Below, piece after piece: positions 36,515-48,454 of a stretch of DNA of 64,000 nucleotides. Made by a program: the position numbers and the translations under genes. Location: NCBI RefSeq assembly GCF_032854445.1, contig NC_088295.1, forward strand, positions 1,926,501 to 1,990,500, written 5' to 3'. Source of the stretch: Liolophura sinensis (taxonomy: Eukaryota; Mollusca; Polyplacophora; Chitonida; Chitonidae). The number at the start of each line of letters is the position of its first letter. Positions within the stretch are counted from its first letter, which is position 1. A model generated the notes under the pieces. That model ran no database searches. It saw only the letters and a program-made list of their open reading frames with translations, and was not told the DNA's origin.

Positions 36515-39082
36515 ATCTCCTCCTGTAGTATTAGCATGTGCAGGAATAGCACTCACCTCCTGTAATATGAGCACGTGTAGGAATAGCACTGTATATTGCA
36601 ATCACCTCCTGTAATATGAGCGTGTGTGGGAATAGCACTGTATATTGCAACCACCACCTGTAATATGAGCGCGTGCAGGAATAGCACTGTATGTTGCAAT
36701 CACCTCCTGTAATGTGAGCGCATGCAGGAATAGCACTGTATATTGCAATCACCTCCTGTAATATGAGCGTGTGCAGGAATAGCACTGTATATTACAATCA
36801 CCTCCTGTAATATAAGCGCCTGCAGGAATAGCACTGTATATTGCAATCACCTGTAATATGAGTATGTGCAGGAATAGTGCTGTATATTGCAATCACCTCC
36901 TGTAATCTGAGCATGTGCAGGAATAGCATTTTATATTGCAGTCACCTCCTGTAATATGAGCATGTGCAGGAATAGCACTGTATATTGCAATCACCTCCTG
37001 TAATATGAGCGTGTGTGGGAATAGCACTGTATATTGCAATCACCTGTAATATAAGCGCCTGCAGGAATAGCACTGTATATTGCAATCACCTGTAATATGA
37101 GCATGTGCAGGAATAGCACTGTATATTGCAATCACCTCCTGTAATATGAGCGTGTGTGGGAATAGCATTGTATATTGCAATCACCCCCTGTAATATGAGC
37201 ATGTGCAGGAATAGCATTGTATATTGCAATCACCTCCTGTATATGAGCATGTGCAGGAATAGCACTGTATATTGCAATCATCTCCTGTAATATGAGCGTG
37301 TGCAGGAATAGTGCTGTATATTGCAATCACCACATGTAATATGAGCGTGTGCAGGAATAGTGCTGTATATTGCAATCATCTCCTGTAATCTGAGCGTGTG
37401 CAGGAATAGCACTGTATATTGCAGTCACCTCCTGTAATATGAGCTTGTGCAGGAATAGCACTGTATATTGCAGTCACCTCCTGTAATATGAGCTTGTGCG
37501 GGAATAGCACTGTATATTGCAGTCACCTCCTGTAATATGAGCATGTGCAGGAATAGCAGTGTATTTGCAATCATCTCCTGTAATCTGAGCATGTGCAGGA
37601 ATAGCACTGTATATTGCAATCACCTGTAATATGAGCGTGTGCAGGAATAGTGCTGTATATTGGAATCACCTCCTGTAATATGAGTTGTGCGGGAATAGCA
37701 CTGTATATTGCAGTCACCTATAATATGAGCATGTGCAGGAATAGCATTGTATATTGCAATCATCTGTAATATGAGCATGTGCAGGAATAGCACTGTATAT
37801 TGCAATCACCTCCTGTAATATGAGCTTGTGCGGGAATAGCACTGTATATTGCAGTCACCTCCTGTAATATGAGCGTGTGCAGGAATAGCACTGTATATTG
37901 CAATCATCTCCTGTAATCTGAGCATGTGCAGGAATAGCACTGTATATTGCAGTCACCTCCTGTAATATGAGCATGTGCAGGAATAGCACTGTATATTGCA
38001 ATCACCTCCTGTAATATGAGCTTGTGCGGGAATAGCACTGTATATTGCAGTCACCTCCTGTAATATGAGCATGTGCGGGAATAGCACTGTATATTGCAGT
38101 CACCTCCTGTAATATGAGCATGTGCAGGAATAGTGCTGTATATTGCAATCACCTCCTGTAATATGAGCGTGTGCAGGAATAACATTGTATATTGCACTCA
38201 CCTCCTGTAATATGAGCGTGTGTGGGAATAGCACTGTATATTGCAATCACCTCCTGTAATATGAGCGTGTGCAGGAATAGCACTGTATATTGCAATTACC
38301 TCCTGTAATATGAGCGTGTGCAGGAATAGCACTGTATATTGCAATCACCTCCTGTAATATGAGCGTGTGCAGGAATAGCATTGTATATTGCAGTCACCTC
38401 CTGTAATATGAGCATGTGCAGGAATAGCGCTATATATTGCAGTCACCTCCTGTAATATGAGCATGTGCAGGAATAGTGCTGTATATTGCATTCACCTCCT
38501 GTAATATGAGCGTGTGCAGGAATATCATTGTATATTGCAGTCACCTCCTGTAATATGAGCATGTGCAGGAATAGCACTGTATATTGCAATCACCTCCTGT
38601 AATATGAGCGTGTGCAGGAATAGTGCTGTATATTGCAATCATCTCCTGTAATATGAGCATGTGCAGGAATAGCGCTGTATATTGCACTCACCTCCTGTAA
38701 TATGAGCGTGTGCAGGAATAGCACTGTATATTGCAATCACCTCCTGTAATATGAGCTTGTGCAGGAATAGCGCTATATATTGCAATCACCTCCTGTAATA
38801 TGAGCTTGTGCAGGAATAGCACTGTATATTGCAATCACCTCATGTAATATGAGCGTGTGCAGGAATAGTGCTGTATATTGCAGTCACCTCCTGTAATATG
38901 AGCTTGTGCAGGAATAGCGCTGTATATTGCAGTCACCTCCTGTAATATGAGTATGTGCAGGAATAGTGCTGTATATTGCAATCACCTATAATATGAGCAT
39001 GTGCAGGAATAACATTTTATATTGCAATCACCTCCTGTAATATGAGCGTGTGTGGGAATAGCGCTGTATATTGCAATCGTAA
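36515..39082. repeat. 49-bp minisatellite, about 53 copies, in epsin intron
   Basis: Unit CCTCCTGTAATATGAGCGTG followed by TGCAGGAATAGCACTGTATATTGCAATCA. Some units lack CTCCT (44 bp). Variants GTGCTG, CATTGT and CTTGTG are scattered, suggesting repeated local copying. Confidence 0.95.
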
Positions 39083-39204
39083 TTTATAAGAATTATATAT
39101 GTACATACATGTACATGATTTAAGACACTTGAGTGAAACCTGAATTCACGACTGTCAGAATCTAGCCCCACTGGTGTACCAATTGAGCCATCAAATCAGA
39201 TGGC

Positions 39205-39335
39205 CGATAGCAGGGTTCAAAAGGGTCTTGGAAACCCTGAAAAGTCATGCAGTTTGAGAATTTTAAATCCAGGCCTGGAAAACTGATATTTTAGGCTGAA
39301 AGGTCATGGAATTTTAAAATTGTAATGTCAACAAA
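39205..39335. repeat. interspersed repeat with TCATGGAATTTT words
   Basis: AAAAGGGTCTTGGAAACCCT, AAAGTCATGCAGTTTGAGAA and AGGTCATGGAATTTTAAAAT resemble stretches at 41150-41225, 48770-48900 and 49605-49670. It appears to be a dispersed element of unknown class. Confidence 0.45.
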
Positions 39336-39784
39336 AGGCAGAGGATGTTTTTTAAAGGAAAGTATCTAGTGAGGATAAAAATCAGCCCAATGACTGCGTC
39401 AGAGCCGTTTTGTATCTGGACATGAAGCAGACTTCTGTAATAACGTGGAAGCTTCATCAAAAGGCAATGTAAAGGGGGGTAGGCAGCATGTTACCGTTGT
39501 CGTGTGCCTTACTCAGTAATCTTGTTTTCCAGCTGGCAGAGATGTAAAAATTCTATGGGGTAAACATGGTGGTAGAGAAGAAAACAAAGCAGTCAGCTTC
39601 TGTGATGTTTATGAAGTGAGGAAAGGTGGACAGCAAATAAATTGTCTTCCTCTCCCCTCAGTACCAGTAGTCTGGTCCAAAAGCTTCCCGCATTATATAA
39701 GGAAAAGTCTGTGTTAACATTGGTGTAATGCGTTATCAAATTGTTTTTCTTCTGGCTTCAAAATGTTGTTAATTTGAAGGGATT

Positions 39785-39960
39785 AGAGCAGGGAAACATT
39801 AGTCTATCTAGATGGACTTAGTGTCCTGTATTAAAATTCCGACAGCTGGGAAACGTTAGTCTATCTAGATGGACTTAGTGTGCTGTATTAAAATTCCGAC
39901 AGCAGGGAAACGTTAGTCTATCTAGATGGACTTAAGTGTGCTGTATTAAAATTCCGACAT
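39785..39960. repeat. about 57-bp tandem triplication
   Basis: GGGAAACGTTAGTCTATCTA followed by GATGGACTTAGTGTGCTGTATTAAAATTCCGACAGC occurs three times with almost no change, so it is recent. Confidence 0.92.
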
Positions 39961-41411
39961 GCACCGCAACACTAGCTGAGTCGATCCCGCCTCTCAAAAA
40001 ACCGCTGCAGATTTCCAAACTCAAACTGGATGGAGCCGATCTCAATGAGGATCAAGTTCATAGCACCGCAACTTACCTGCACTAAAAACACTTTTCTTTT
40101 TTTATGCCTTCTGAGTTGAATTAAGAATACTGAACTTCTGCCTTTAGACGGTAATGGAAATATAATAGTTTTCTGGAGGATTTCAATGCAAGAACTCAGA
40201 AATAGGTCATGTGACGCATCAAAGAGGCACTCTATACTGTCAAAGTTCGGACAGTCAATGTGACCTCAAGGCAGTGAGTTAATAGGTGTCATCAGTGAGA
40301 AGAGTAAATTAAGTATTTGAGTTTCCATCGGGAAATTACATAGAAATGAGCTGAGGAGGTGAGTTAGATTTGCAGGCCTGAGATGGAGATGGGAGTGGTG
40401 ATTATTTTGAGAGGTGGTGATGGATTCAGTGTTACGATGAATGTCACAAGTTTACTCCATCTAGATGAACTAGCATACGAGACTGGTTGATCCAGTGTCA
40501 GTACAGTGTGACAGGACTTAATAGGCAGGTCTAAGGTGCCTGCTGATGAGATAACAATCCAAATACGATCTCCCTTGCTTTCAAATGTATTTTATAAAGT
40601 ATTCTTATTTCCCAACAGTCTAAACAGCACAACTGACGTTACATGGTAGGCCGCATAATTACAACACAATACCGTTTCTGACATTTCAAGTTAGCTGAAC
40701 CTCTCCTATTGTCTAAACATCAAGGGGAGATAACTGACTAAACAAAAGCATAAGGCTTTCTAAATTCTGCGACTTGAATCGAAGGGAAACCGTGAATAAA
40801 AGTGAACACTGGATTGTTCACTCAGAGATAGATAAGTGTCAGTAGACATTTGGAAGTCTCAACTTTATGTAGATGACGTCTAAAATAACACCACAGTTTT
40901 TTCGACATTGTCGGTATGTCCTATTACCCAAAACAGTAGCATACATGAGGCTTATATGCACTTGTGAGCATGGTATAATATGTAAATACTGACAAGCACA
41001 CAGCCAATCTGTTCCTGGTTTGAACCATTTAAATTTTAAAATGCAGTGTATAAACCGTGCTACCAAATGAATTTATAATCAGTTGTGCTTGACTGACTTG
41101 TTTGTGAAGTTGCCATAAATTCTCTAATGTTAAGTTGCCAAAAAGCCAAAGGGAACGGTCATGGAAATCTGTCACTTTAATCATGGATTGTTATGGAAAA
41201 GTCATGGAATTGAGCTTGGCTGTAGTTGTACAAACCCTGTGATGGGAATGAGTGAGGTGCACCAGTCGTTTGTACATGTACATGGACATGCTGTAAATGA
41301 TTTCCATCCATGGAGAAGTACAGGTACCATAGATCTGCGTACTGCCTTCAGCACCACATGTGTTGTGGTATGATGTGAGTATGACTTATACTCTCGCTTT
41401 TCTGTTTGTAG
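39961..41411. other. epsin intron sequence with a SINE-body fragment
   Basis: At about 40476-40530, GACTGGTTGATCCAGTGTCA and GTACAGTGTGACAGG resemble the body of the SINE at 61631-62002. The rest is not recognised. Confidence 0.4.
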
Positions 41412-41502
41412 GGTGGAGGTTTTGGTGCAGGCAGCCCCACCCTGCAGTCGGGATCTGGGGGATATCAAGACCCGTATGGCGGGGCAACAGGACAGGATGA
41501 CA
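41412..41502 (+). CDS. EPN: epsin linker exon, Gly-rich
   Basis: A 91-bp exon lies between an acceptor ending CTGTTTGTAG and a strong donor GTAAGTAC. It enters in phase 0, matching the end of the ENTH exon, and leaves in phase 1. It encodes GGGFGAGSPTLQSGSGGYQD followed by PYGGATGQDD. Known: the segment between the ENTH domain and the UIMs of epsins is variable and low in complexity, often Gly/Ser-rich. Inference: phase and position make it an epsin exon; the sequence itself is not diagnostic. The intron before it is 12 kb and holds three minisatellites. Confidence 0.72.
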
Positions 41503-41737
41503 GTAAGTACAGTGTAATTAACTTGTTTTACTTGACGGTACCTACTTGTATATAACGTTTGTAACATGTGGTCACATATTTGCATCATTGTTTTGCCATC
41601 CTTTGCAGATCATACCCTTTTCTAAAACTTGAGACACCTGGTCTGCTTGTTTTAGCTAATATGTATTATCCTAAAGTAGCCTGCAACATTTAATTGGCAG
41701 CTGTCAGTTAAATAACGGAGGAATCTTTCACACTGCA

Positions 41738-42538
41738 TATATGTCTGTATTAGTAGCACAGAACACATGTGCCTGTATTAGTAGCATAGAACATGTGTCT
41801 GTATTAGTAGCACAGAACACGTGTCTGTATTAGTAGCACAGAACACATATATGCCTGTATTAGTAGCACAGAACACATATATGCTTGTATTAGTAGCACA
41901 GAACACGTGTCTGTATTAGTAGCACAGAACACATATATGCCTGTATTAGTAGCATAGACCACATATATGCCTGTATTAGTAGCACAGAACACATGTGTCT
42001 GTATTAGTAGCACAGAACACATATATGCCTTGTATTAGTAGCACAGAACACATATATGCCTGTATTAGTAACACAGAACACATATATGCCTGTATTAGTA
42101 GCACAGAGCACATATATGCTTGTATTAGTAGCACAGAACACGTGTCTGTAGTAGTAGCACAGAACACATATATGCCTGTATTAGTTGCACAGAACACATA
42201 TATGCCTGTATTAGTAGCACAGAACACATGTGTCTGTATTAGTAGCACAGAACACATATATGCCTTGTATTAGTAGCACAGAACTCATATATGCCTGTAT
42301 TAGTAGCACAGAACACATATACATGTATGCCTGTATTTGTAGCACAGAACACATGTGTCTGTATTAGTAGCACAGAACACATATATGCCTGTATTAGTAG
42401 CACAGAACACATATATGCCTGTATTAGTTGCACAGAACACATATATGCCTTGTGTTAGTAACACAGAACACATATATGCTTGTATTAGTTGCACAGAACA
42501 CATATATGCCTGTATTTGTAGCACAGAACACATATGCA
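41738..42538. repeat. 30-bp minisatellite, about 26 copies, in epsin intron
   Basis: Unit TATATGCCTGTATTAGTAGC plus ACAGAACACA, with CGTGTCTG variants. Ten codons per unit gives artificial frames on both strands. Confidence 0.94.
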
Positions 42539-43270
42539 GATAATAAGCAGCATACATGTACGGTCAATGAGGTCTGATGTAGCTCTCGGTTTTGTTCCAT
42601 ATACACATTTAGTTTATATTCTTATAGATTGAAATGAGCATGAAAGTTTTTATCTCATTTGAATCTATTGAATGCCTTCATCCTATAAATTGTGTACAGT
42701 TCTAGTAGTCACATGATTGAAGTGTCCTGATTTATTTGCTGTAGGATAGATTTGTACCATGATTCATATCGAGCAACAGCTGTCTTAAGATAACACTTCC
42801 TAAAATACAAACTGCTCCTGAACATTCCAGCTGAAATGGAGCCATCTGTTCAAGTATTCAGTGTTTAGCTTAGTAATGCTGCTGTTACAACCCGAGAATT
42901 TAGTGGTTGAGGGTTATATAACCTAGAAGCTGCAACAAACAGGTCATTTCACAGGGTTTACCAAGCATTGTTATCACCTTGCTGGTAACCAGGTGTGTGA
43001 CGTTAGTGCCACCAGGTGTTAATGGTAAGGCCTAGTAGATAGATGTAGATATAGCTAAGAATATGCAGCACATGGATCTGACTGGGTATAGCCTGGCAAC
43101 AGTTGGAATGGTGCAGTGATAATGAGGTGTTTGTGAGTCAGAGCTGTTGTTCACACAGAGCTGAGTGCTAGCTGCATGACTGCCTGGCTGTGTGTGAGGT
43201 AGAGTGGAGAACACTGATAGCAGCCATATCAATAGCAGCGGCAGGCAGACTTCCCTGTCCCTGTACCTAG
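42539..43270. other. epsin intron, nothing recognised
   Basis: Single-copy-looking sequence. A strong polypyrimidine tract and acceptor (CTTCCCTGTCCCTGTACCTAG) end it at 43270. Confidence 0.4.
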
Positions 43271-43546
43271 CCGAGGCTGAGAATGGCAGTCCGCAGGTAT
43301 CATGCCCTAGAGGAGGACAATGACTATTTCACTGATCTCAATGTTCTTATAGCCTCCCCAAGTGGGCGACGTCTGTCCACAGACCTGGAGTCTGCTCGTC
43401 CATCGTCCGTCGGGGAAGAGGAACTGCAGCTTCAGCTGGCTCTGGCCATGAGCAAAGAGGAACACGAAGAGGAGCTGAAGAAACAGAAAAGTGATGACAT
43501 CAAATTGCAGTTGGCCATTGAGGAGAGCCAGAAAGATGATGATAAG
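43271..43546 (+). CDS. EPN: epsin UIM exon (two ubiquitin-interacting motifs); 5' boundary uncertain
   Basis: Two ubiquitin-interacting motifs are clear: EEELQLQLALAMSKEE and DDIKLQLAIEESQKD, each with the conserved Ala and Ser. Epsins use them to bind ubiquitinated cargo. The donor AAG/GTGAGC at 43547 leaves phase 0. Just upstream, ESARPSSVGEEEL resembles vertebrate epsin 2. Three 5' ends are possible. The best acceptor (43270) puts the UIM frame in phase 0, which does not fit the phase-1 end at 41502. Acceptors before 43311 or 43383 do fit phase 1. Alternatively, ATG at 43283 (MAVRRYHALEEDNDYF) could start a shorter isoform without ENTH from an internal promoter, or an unseen exon may intervene. 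Confidence 0.85.
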
Positions 43547-43589
43547 GTGAGCAGATAGATGTCACTGTTCCTTAGCGGGTGATATCAAA

Positions 43590-46160
43590 ATATATGCCCA
43601 AATACACTGTTGAGGATATCAGAATATACACCCAGATCCACTGTCAAGAATATAATAATATACACCCAGATAAACTTGCAAGGATATCAGAATATACATG
43701 TACATCCAGAAACACTTTCAAAGATTTCAGGTTATATACCCAGATAGACTGTCAAGGATATCAGAATATATGCCCAGATACACTGTCAAGGATATCATAA
43801 TATACACCCAGATACACCGTAAAGGATATCAGAATATATACCAGATACACTGTCAAGGATATCAGAGTATACACCCAAATACACCGTAAAGGATATCAGA
43901 ATATATACCAGATACACTGTCAAGGATATCAGAATGTACACTGAGATACACTGTCAAGGATATCAGAATATATACCAGATACACTGTCAAGGATATCAGA
44001 ATATACACCCAAATACACCGTAAAGGATATCAGAATATATACCAGATACACTGTCAAGGATATCAGAATATATGCCAGATACACTGTCAAGGATATCAGA
44101 ATATACACCCAAATACATCGTAAAGGATATCAGAATATATACCAGATACACTGTCAAGGATAGCACTAACCCAGATACACTTGCAAGGATATCATAATAT
44201 ACACCCAGATACACTCAAGGATAGCATAATATACACCCAGATACACTGTCAAGGATATCAGAATATATACCAGATACACTGTCAAGGATATCAGAATGTA
44301 CACTGAGATACACTGTCAAGGGTATCAGAATATATACCAGATACACTGTCAAGGATATCAGAATGTACACTGAGATACACTGTCAAGGGTATCAGAATAT
44401 ATAACCAGATACACTGTCAAGGATATCAGAATTTACGCCAGATACACTGTCAATGATATGAGAATATACACCCAAATACCCTGTAAAGGATATCAGAATA
44501 TACACCCAGATCCATTGTGACAGATAGCATAATATACACCCAGATACACTGTAAAGGATATCAAAATTTACACCCAGATACACTGTCAAGGATATCAGAA
44601 TATATAACCAGATACACTGTAAAGGATATCAGAATATACACCCAGATACTATATACCCAAATACACTGTCAAGGATATCAGAATGTACGCCGATACACTG
44701 TCAATGATATCAGAATATACACCAAATACACTGTAAAGGATATCAGAATATACACCCAGATCCACTGTCAAGAATATAATAATATACACCCAGATAAACT
44801 TGCAAGGATATCAGAATATACATGTACATCCAGAAACACTTTCAAAGATTTCAGGTTATATACCCAGATAGACTGTCAAGGATATCAGAATATATGCCCA
44901 GATAGACTGTCAAGGATATCAGAATGTATGCCCAGATACACTGTCAAGGATATCATAATATACACCCAGATACACCGTAAAGGATATCAGAATATATACC
45001 AGATACACTGTCAAGGATATCAGAGTATACACCCAAATACACCGTAAAGGATATCAGAATATATACCAAAATACCCTGTCAAGGATATCAGAATGTACAC
45101 TGAGATACACTGTCAAGGATATCAGAATATATACCAGATACACTGTCAAGGATATCAGAATATACACCCAAATACACCGTTAAGGATATCAGAATATATA
45201 CCAGATACACTGTCAAGGATATCAGAATATATGCCAGATACACTGTCAAGGATATCAGAATATACACCCAAATACATCGTAAAGGATATCAGAATATATA
45301 CCAGATACACTGTCAAGGATAGCACTAACCCAGATACACTTGCAAGGATATCATAATATACACCCAGATACACTCAAGGATAGCATAATATACACCCAGA
45401 TACACTGTCAAGGATGTCAGAATATATACCAGATACACTGTCAAGGATATCAGAATGTACACTGAGATACACTGTCAAGGGTATCAGAATATATACCCAG
45501 ATACACTGTCAAGGATATCAGAATTTACGCCAGATACACTGTCAATGATATGAGAATATACACCCAAATACACTGTAAAGGATATCAGAATATACACCCA
45601 GATCCATTGTGACAGATAGCATAATATACACCCAGATACACTGTAAAGGATATCAAAATTTACACCCAGATACACTGTCAAGGATATCAGAATATATAAC
45701 CAGATACACTGTTGAGGATATCAAAATATATACCCAGATACACTGTAAAGGATATCAGAATATACACCCAGATACTATATACCCAAATACACTGTCAAGG
45801 ATATCAGAATGTACGCCGATACACTGTCAATGATATCAGAATATACACCCAAATACACTGTAAAGGATATCAGAATATACACCTAGATCCATTGTGTCGA
45901 ATAGCATAATATACACCCAGATACACTGTAAAGGATATCAAAATTTACACCCAGATACACTGTCAAGGGATATCAGAATATACACCCAGATACACTTGCA
46001 AGGATAACATAATATACACCCAGATACACTGTCAAGGATATCAAAATTTACACCCAGATACACTGTCAAGGATATCAAAATATATACCCAGATACACTGT
46101 TGAGGATATCAGAATATACACCCAGATGCACTTGCAAAGATAGCATAATATACACCATGT
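43590..46160. repeat. about 34-bp minisatellite, about 76 copies, in epsin intron
   Basis: Unit GATACACTGTCAAGGATATC plus AGAATATACACCCA; the 32-bp variant lacks CC. A block of about 1.1 kb is duplicated (see findings). Each unit carries the palindrome GATATC. Confidence 0.95.
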
Positions 46161-46369
46161 TTACCCATAGATATGCCCTGTTTAGAAACTACTACAGGGG
46201 TGTAGGTTTATGCCTGACTTACTTTAAATCATAACTACATCAAAACCAGGGATGAAATACATGTATATGTAAAAAAAAAATTAAAATAAATAAGAAGAAG
46301 AAATGAAACGAAACCCATGTTGGTTACATGTGAGAGAATGTGAGCCCTTACAGTCTCTTGTGGCTCATG
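46161..46369. other. spacer after the 34-bp array
   Basis: A short A run lies at 46271-46280. No exon is recognised. Confidence 0.35.
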
Positions 46370-46545
46370 TGGTGTTCTCAGACTCTTATCCAGCTCTTGT
46401 TGGTTCTGGCTGGGATTCTGGCTGGCCAAGAGACTGTTTCCCCAGGGCTCTGCACAGTTTCCTCCATACTTCTCGCCACTTTCAAAGAAGTGAAATATTC
46501 TCGAGTACTGAGTAAAACAACAATCAGATAAATAAATAAATAAAG
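46370..46545 (+). mobile_element. diverged SINE copy
   Basis: GTTTCCCCAGGGCTCTGCAC, AGTTTCCTCCATACTTC, GAAGTGAAATATTCTCGAGT, then AAAACAACAATCAGATAAAT and an A/T-rich tail. Same family as the copies at 20 and 35.8 kb. Confidence 0.7.
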
Positions 46546-46753
46546 GTTCACTGCTCCCATAAACGTCTCCACAATTCACGAGTATGGCATAAGACACAGG
46601 TCAATGTATACATTAAATGTTAAAGGGACTATACCTGAGATTTTTGGCAAGTTATCCATACTGGCTAATCAAATAAAATTTTCTGCTTTATACCTAAAAT
46701 AGCTCAAAGTATTGCTTTTCGGTAATTATCAGACCAGAAGCTGTTTCTAGTGT

Positions 46754-47165
46754 TAACATGTTATTATATCTTGAACTGCTATCGATTTTGACCGATACAC
46801 AGACAAGGCTGATGTTTTGTGTGTTAACATGTTGTTATATCTTGAGAATTACTATCGATTTGACAGATACACATACAAGGCTGATGTTTTGTGCGTTAAC
46901 ATGTTATTATATCTTGAATTACTATCAATTTGACAGATACACATACAAGGCTGATGTTTTGTGTGTTAACATGTTGTTATATCTTGAGAACTACTATCGA
47001 TTTGACAGATACACATACAAGGCTGATGTTTTGTGTGTTAACATGTTGTTATATCTTGAGAACTGCTTATCGATTTGACAGATACACATACAAGGTGGTG
47101 TTATTATATCTTGAGAACTACCATTGATTTTGACAGATACACATACAAGTCTGGTGTTTAGTGAA
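46754..47165. repeat. about 72-bp tandem repeat, about 5.7 copies
   Basis: Unit GTTAACATGTTGTTATATCT, TGAGAACTACTATCGATTTG, then ACAGATACACATACAAGGCTGATGTTTTGTGT. The last copy is shortened. It ends 170 bp before the next epsin exon. Confidence 0.92.
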
Positions 47166-47335
47166 AGGTTAATGTTGTTACTTGAACTGTCCTTATATAA
47201 TACCAAAAATTCACTTGGATTGACAGTGATTGATTTTTGGTCAACAAAAATTGACGGGATGGCCTCTTTAACTTCACAACTGTGTGTATGGAGGAAATTT
47301 TTATCTATTTCAAATCGCACTGTGCCGTGTTTCAG

Positions 47336-47631
47336 CCCTCCAGTAACAACCTCTTCACTAGTGGATGTGTTTGACAGCGGCACACGAGGACAGCCTCTTC
47401 AGACGGACCCCTGGGGTGCCCCACTACAGCGGGTCCCTCCAACATCTCATCCTCCTGACCCCTGGGGTGCCCCATCAGCTAAACCTGCCTCGAACATGGG
47501 CCCCCAGACCCCTGGAACTCGCCTGTGGCTGCCTCTAAGGCTGCTCCTCAGCACCATACTCCCTTAGCAGACCCATGGGGGGTGCAGATGGGAGTCCAGC
47601 TAAGTCAGCAGCCCTCGTGGATCGACTCCAG
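47336..47631 (+). CDS. EPN: epsin DPW-motif exon with apparent frameshifts
   Basis: The exon reads SSLVDVFDSG, then TDPWGAP, PDPWGAP, PDPWNSP and ADPWGG: four DPW motifs, which bind the AP-2 alpha appendage. The first two lie in one frame. DPWNSP needs one extra base, best placed in the C run at 47501-47505. ADPWGG and what follows need a further change at the G run 47577-47582. The donor at 47632 (CAG/GTACTTG) is clear. The end phase agrees with the next exon only after another change, possibly at the CCC near 47613. The 5' end is either after CGTGTTTCAG (47335) or after CCCTCCAG (47343). Neither meets phase 0 of the UIM exon, so a small unseen exon may intervene. Confidence 0.82.
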
Positions 47632-48211
47632 GTACTTGTCTGACAACTTAAAACCCTGGTGCTAGCGTACTAAGCTTTTGTATGTCAAGGTCTTATCAGT
47701 GTCAGTCATAATTTATGTTGTTCTTTGGATCAAAGTGTGATAAAATGTGACAAAATGCAAATTAACCTTTTCAAGTCCTTTTGGAAATGTTTCAGTGAAA
47801 AGTGGGATTAGTTGAACATGTTTGTTTTTTTTTTTTGCCTAGTCATATGTCATAATAAACTGTAAATGCCTCTTACATGTAGCTGATTTTATGACAAAAC
47901 TACACATGAAAGGCATCGGTTTTGAAGGATGTTATAATTTGTTGACAGACATAAAGTATGTGTGCAAACTGTGAGAAAATAAACACATATTACTGATATA
48001 CCAAAGTACAATGACCTAAAGTAAGAATGTTGCCCTGATAGTCATATCTGTGAAACAAAGTACGATAAGGCAAGCACTGGAAACTGTGCCTGTGGAATTC
48101 CCATTCAGCTGAAAATGTTTTTCAGTAGTGATGATTTTAATTTAACTTTCACCTTATATCTGCTTATTTGTAACCTTGTGAAGATTGTAAACGGTGATCC
48201 CATTGTTTCAG
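47632..48211. other. epsin intron, nothing recognised
   Basis: AT-rich with a T run at 47826-47836; no array or element. Confidence 0.4.
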
Positions 48212-48454
48212 GTTCGCAGACTGACCCGTGGGGAGCTCCTGCCCCACAAGCAACCCCTTGGACAACATCTGCAGGTAATGCCGCGTCTCCAGGCGGGTTT
48301 GATTCATTTGGGCACAGCACAACAACAACTACCAATGGGACCTCTGGCAATATAGACGATGCATTTGACTTGCTTAGTTCACGGACTGACACAGTTTCTC
48401 CTTCGCAAGGAAAAACTAACAATGCAGCTATGGATGGATTTGACCCATTAACAG
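48212..48454 (+). CDS. EPN: epsin exon with DPW and FDLL motif
   Basis: A 243-bp exon with phase-1 introns on both sides lies between acceptor CATTGTTTCAG and donor GTACATAC. It encodes SQTDPWGAPAPQATPW, then GGFDSFG, IDDAFDLLSSRTD and MDGFDPLT. The TDPWGAP motif is an AP-2 ligand, and the acidic FDLL/FDPL segments resemble endocytic adaptor-binding motifs found in the middle of epsins. The frame is intact throughout. Confidence 0.9.
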
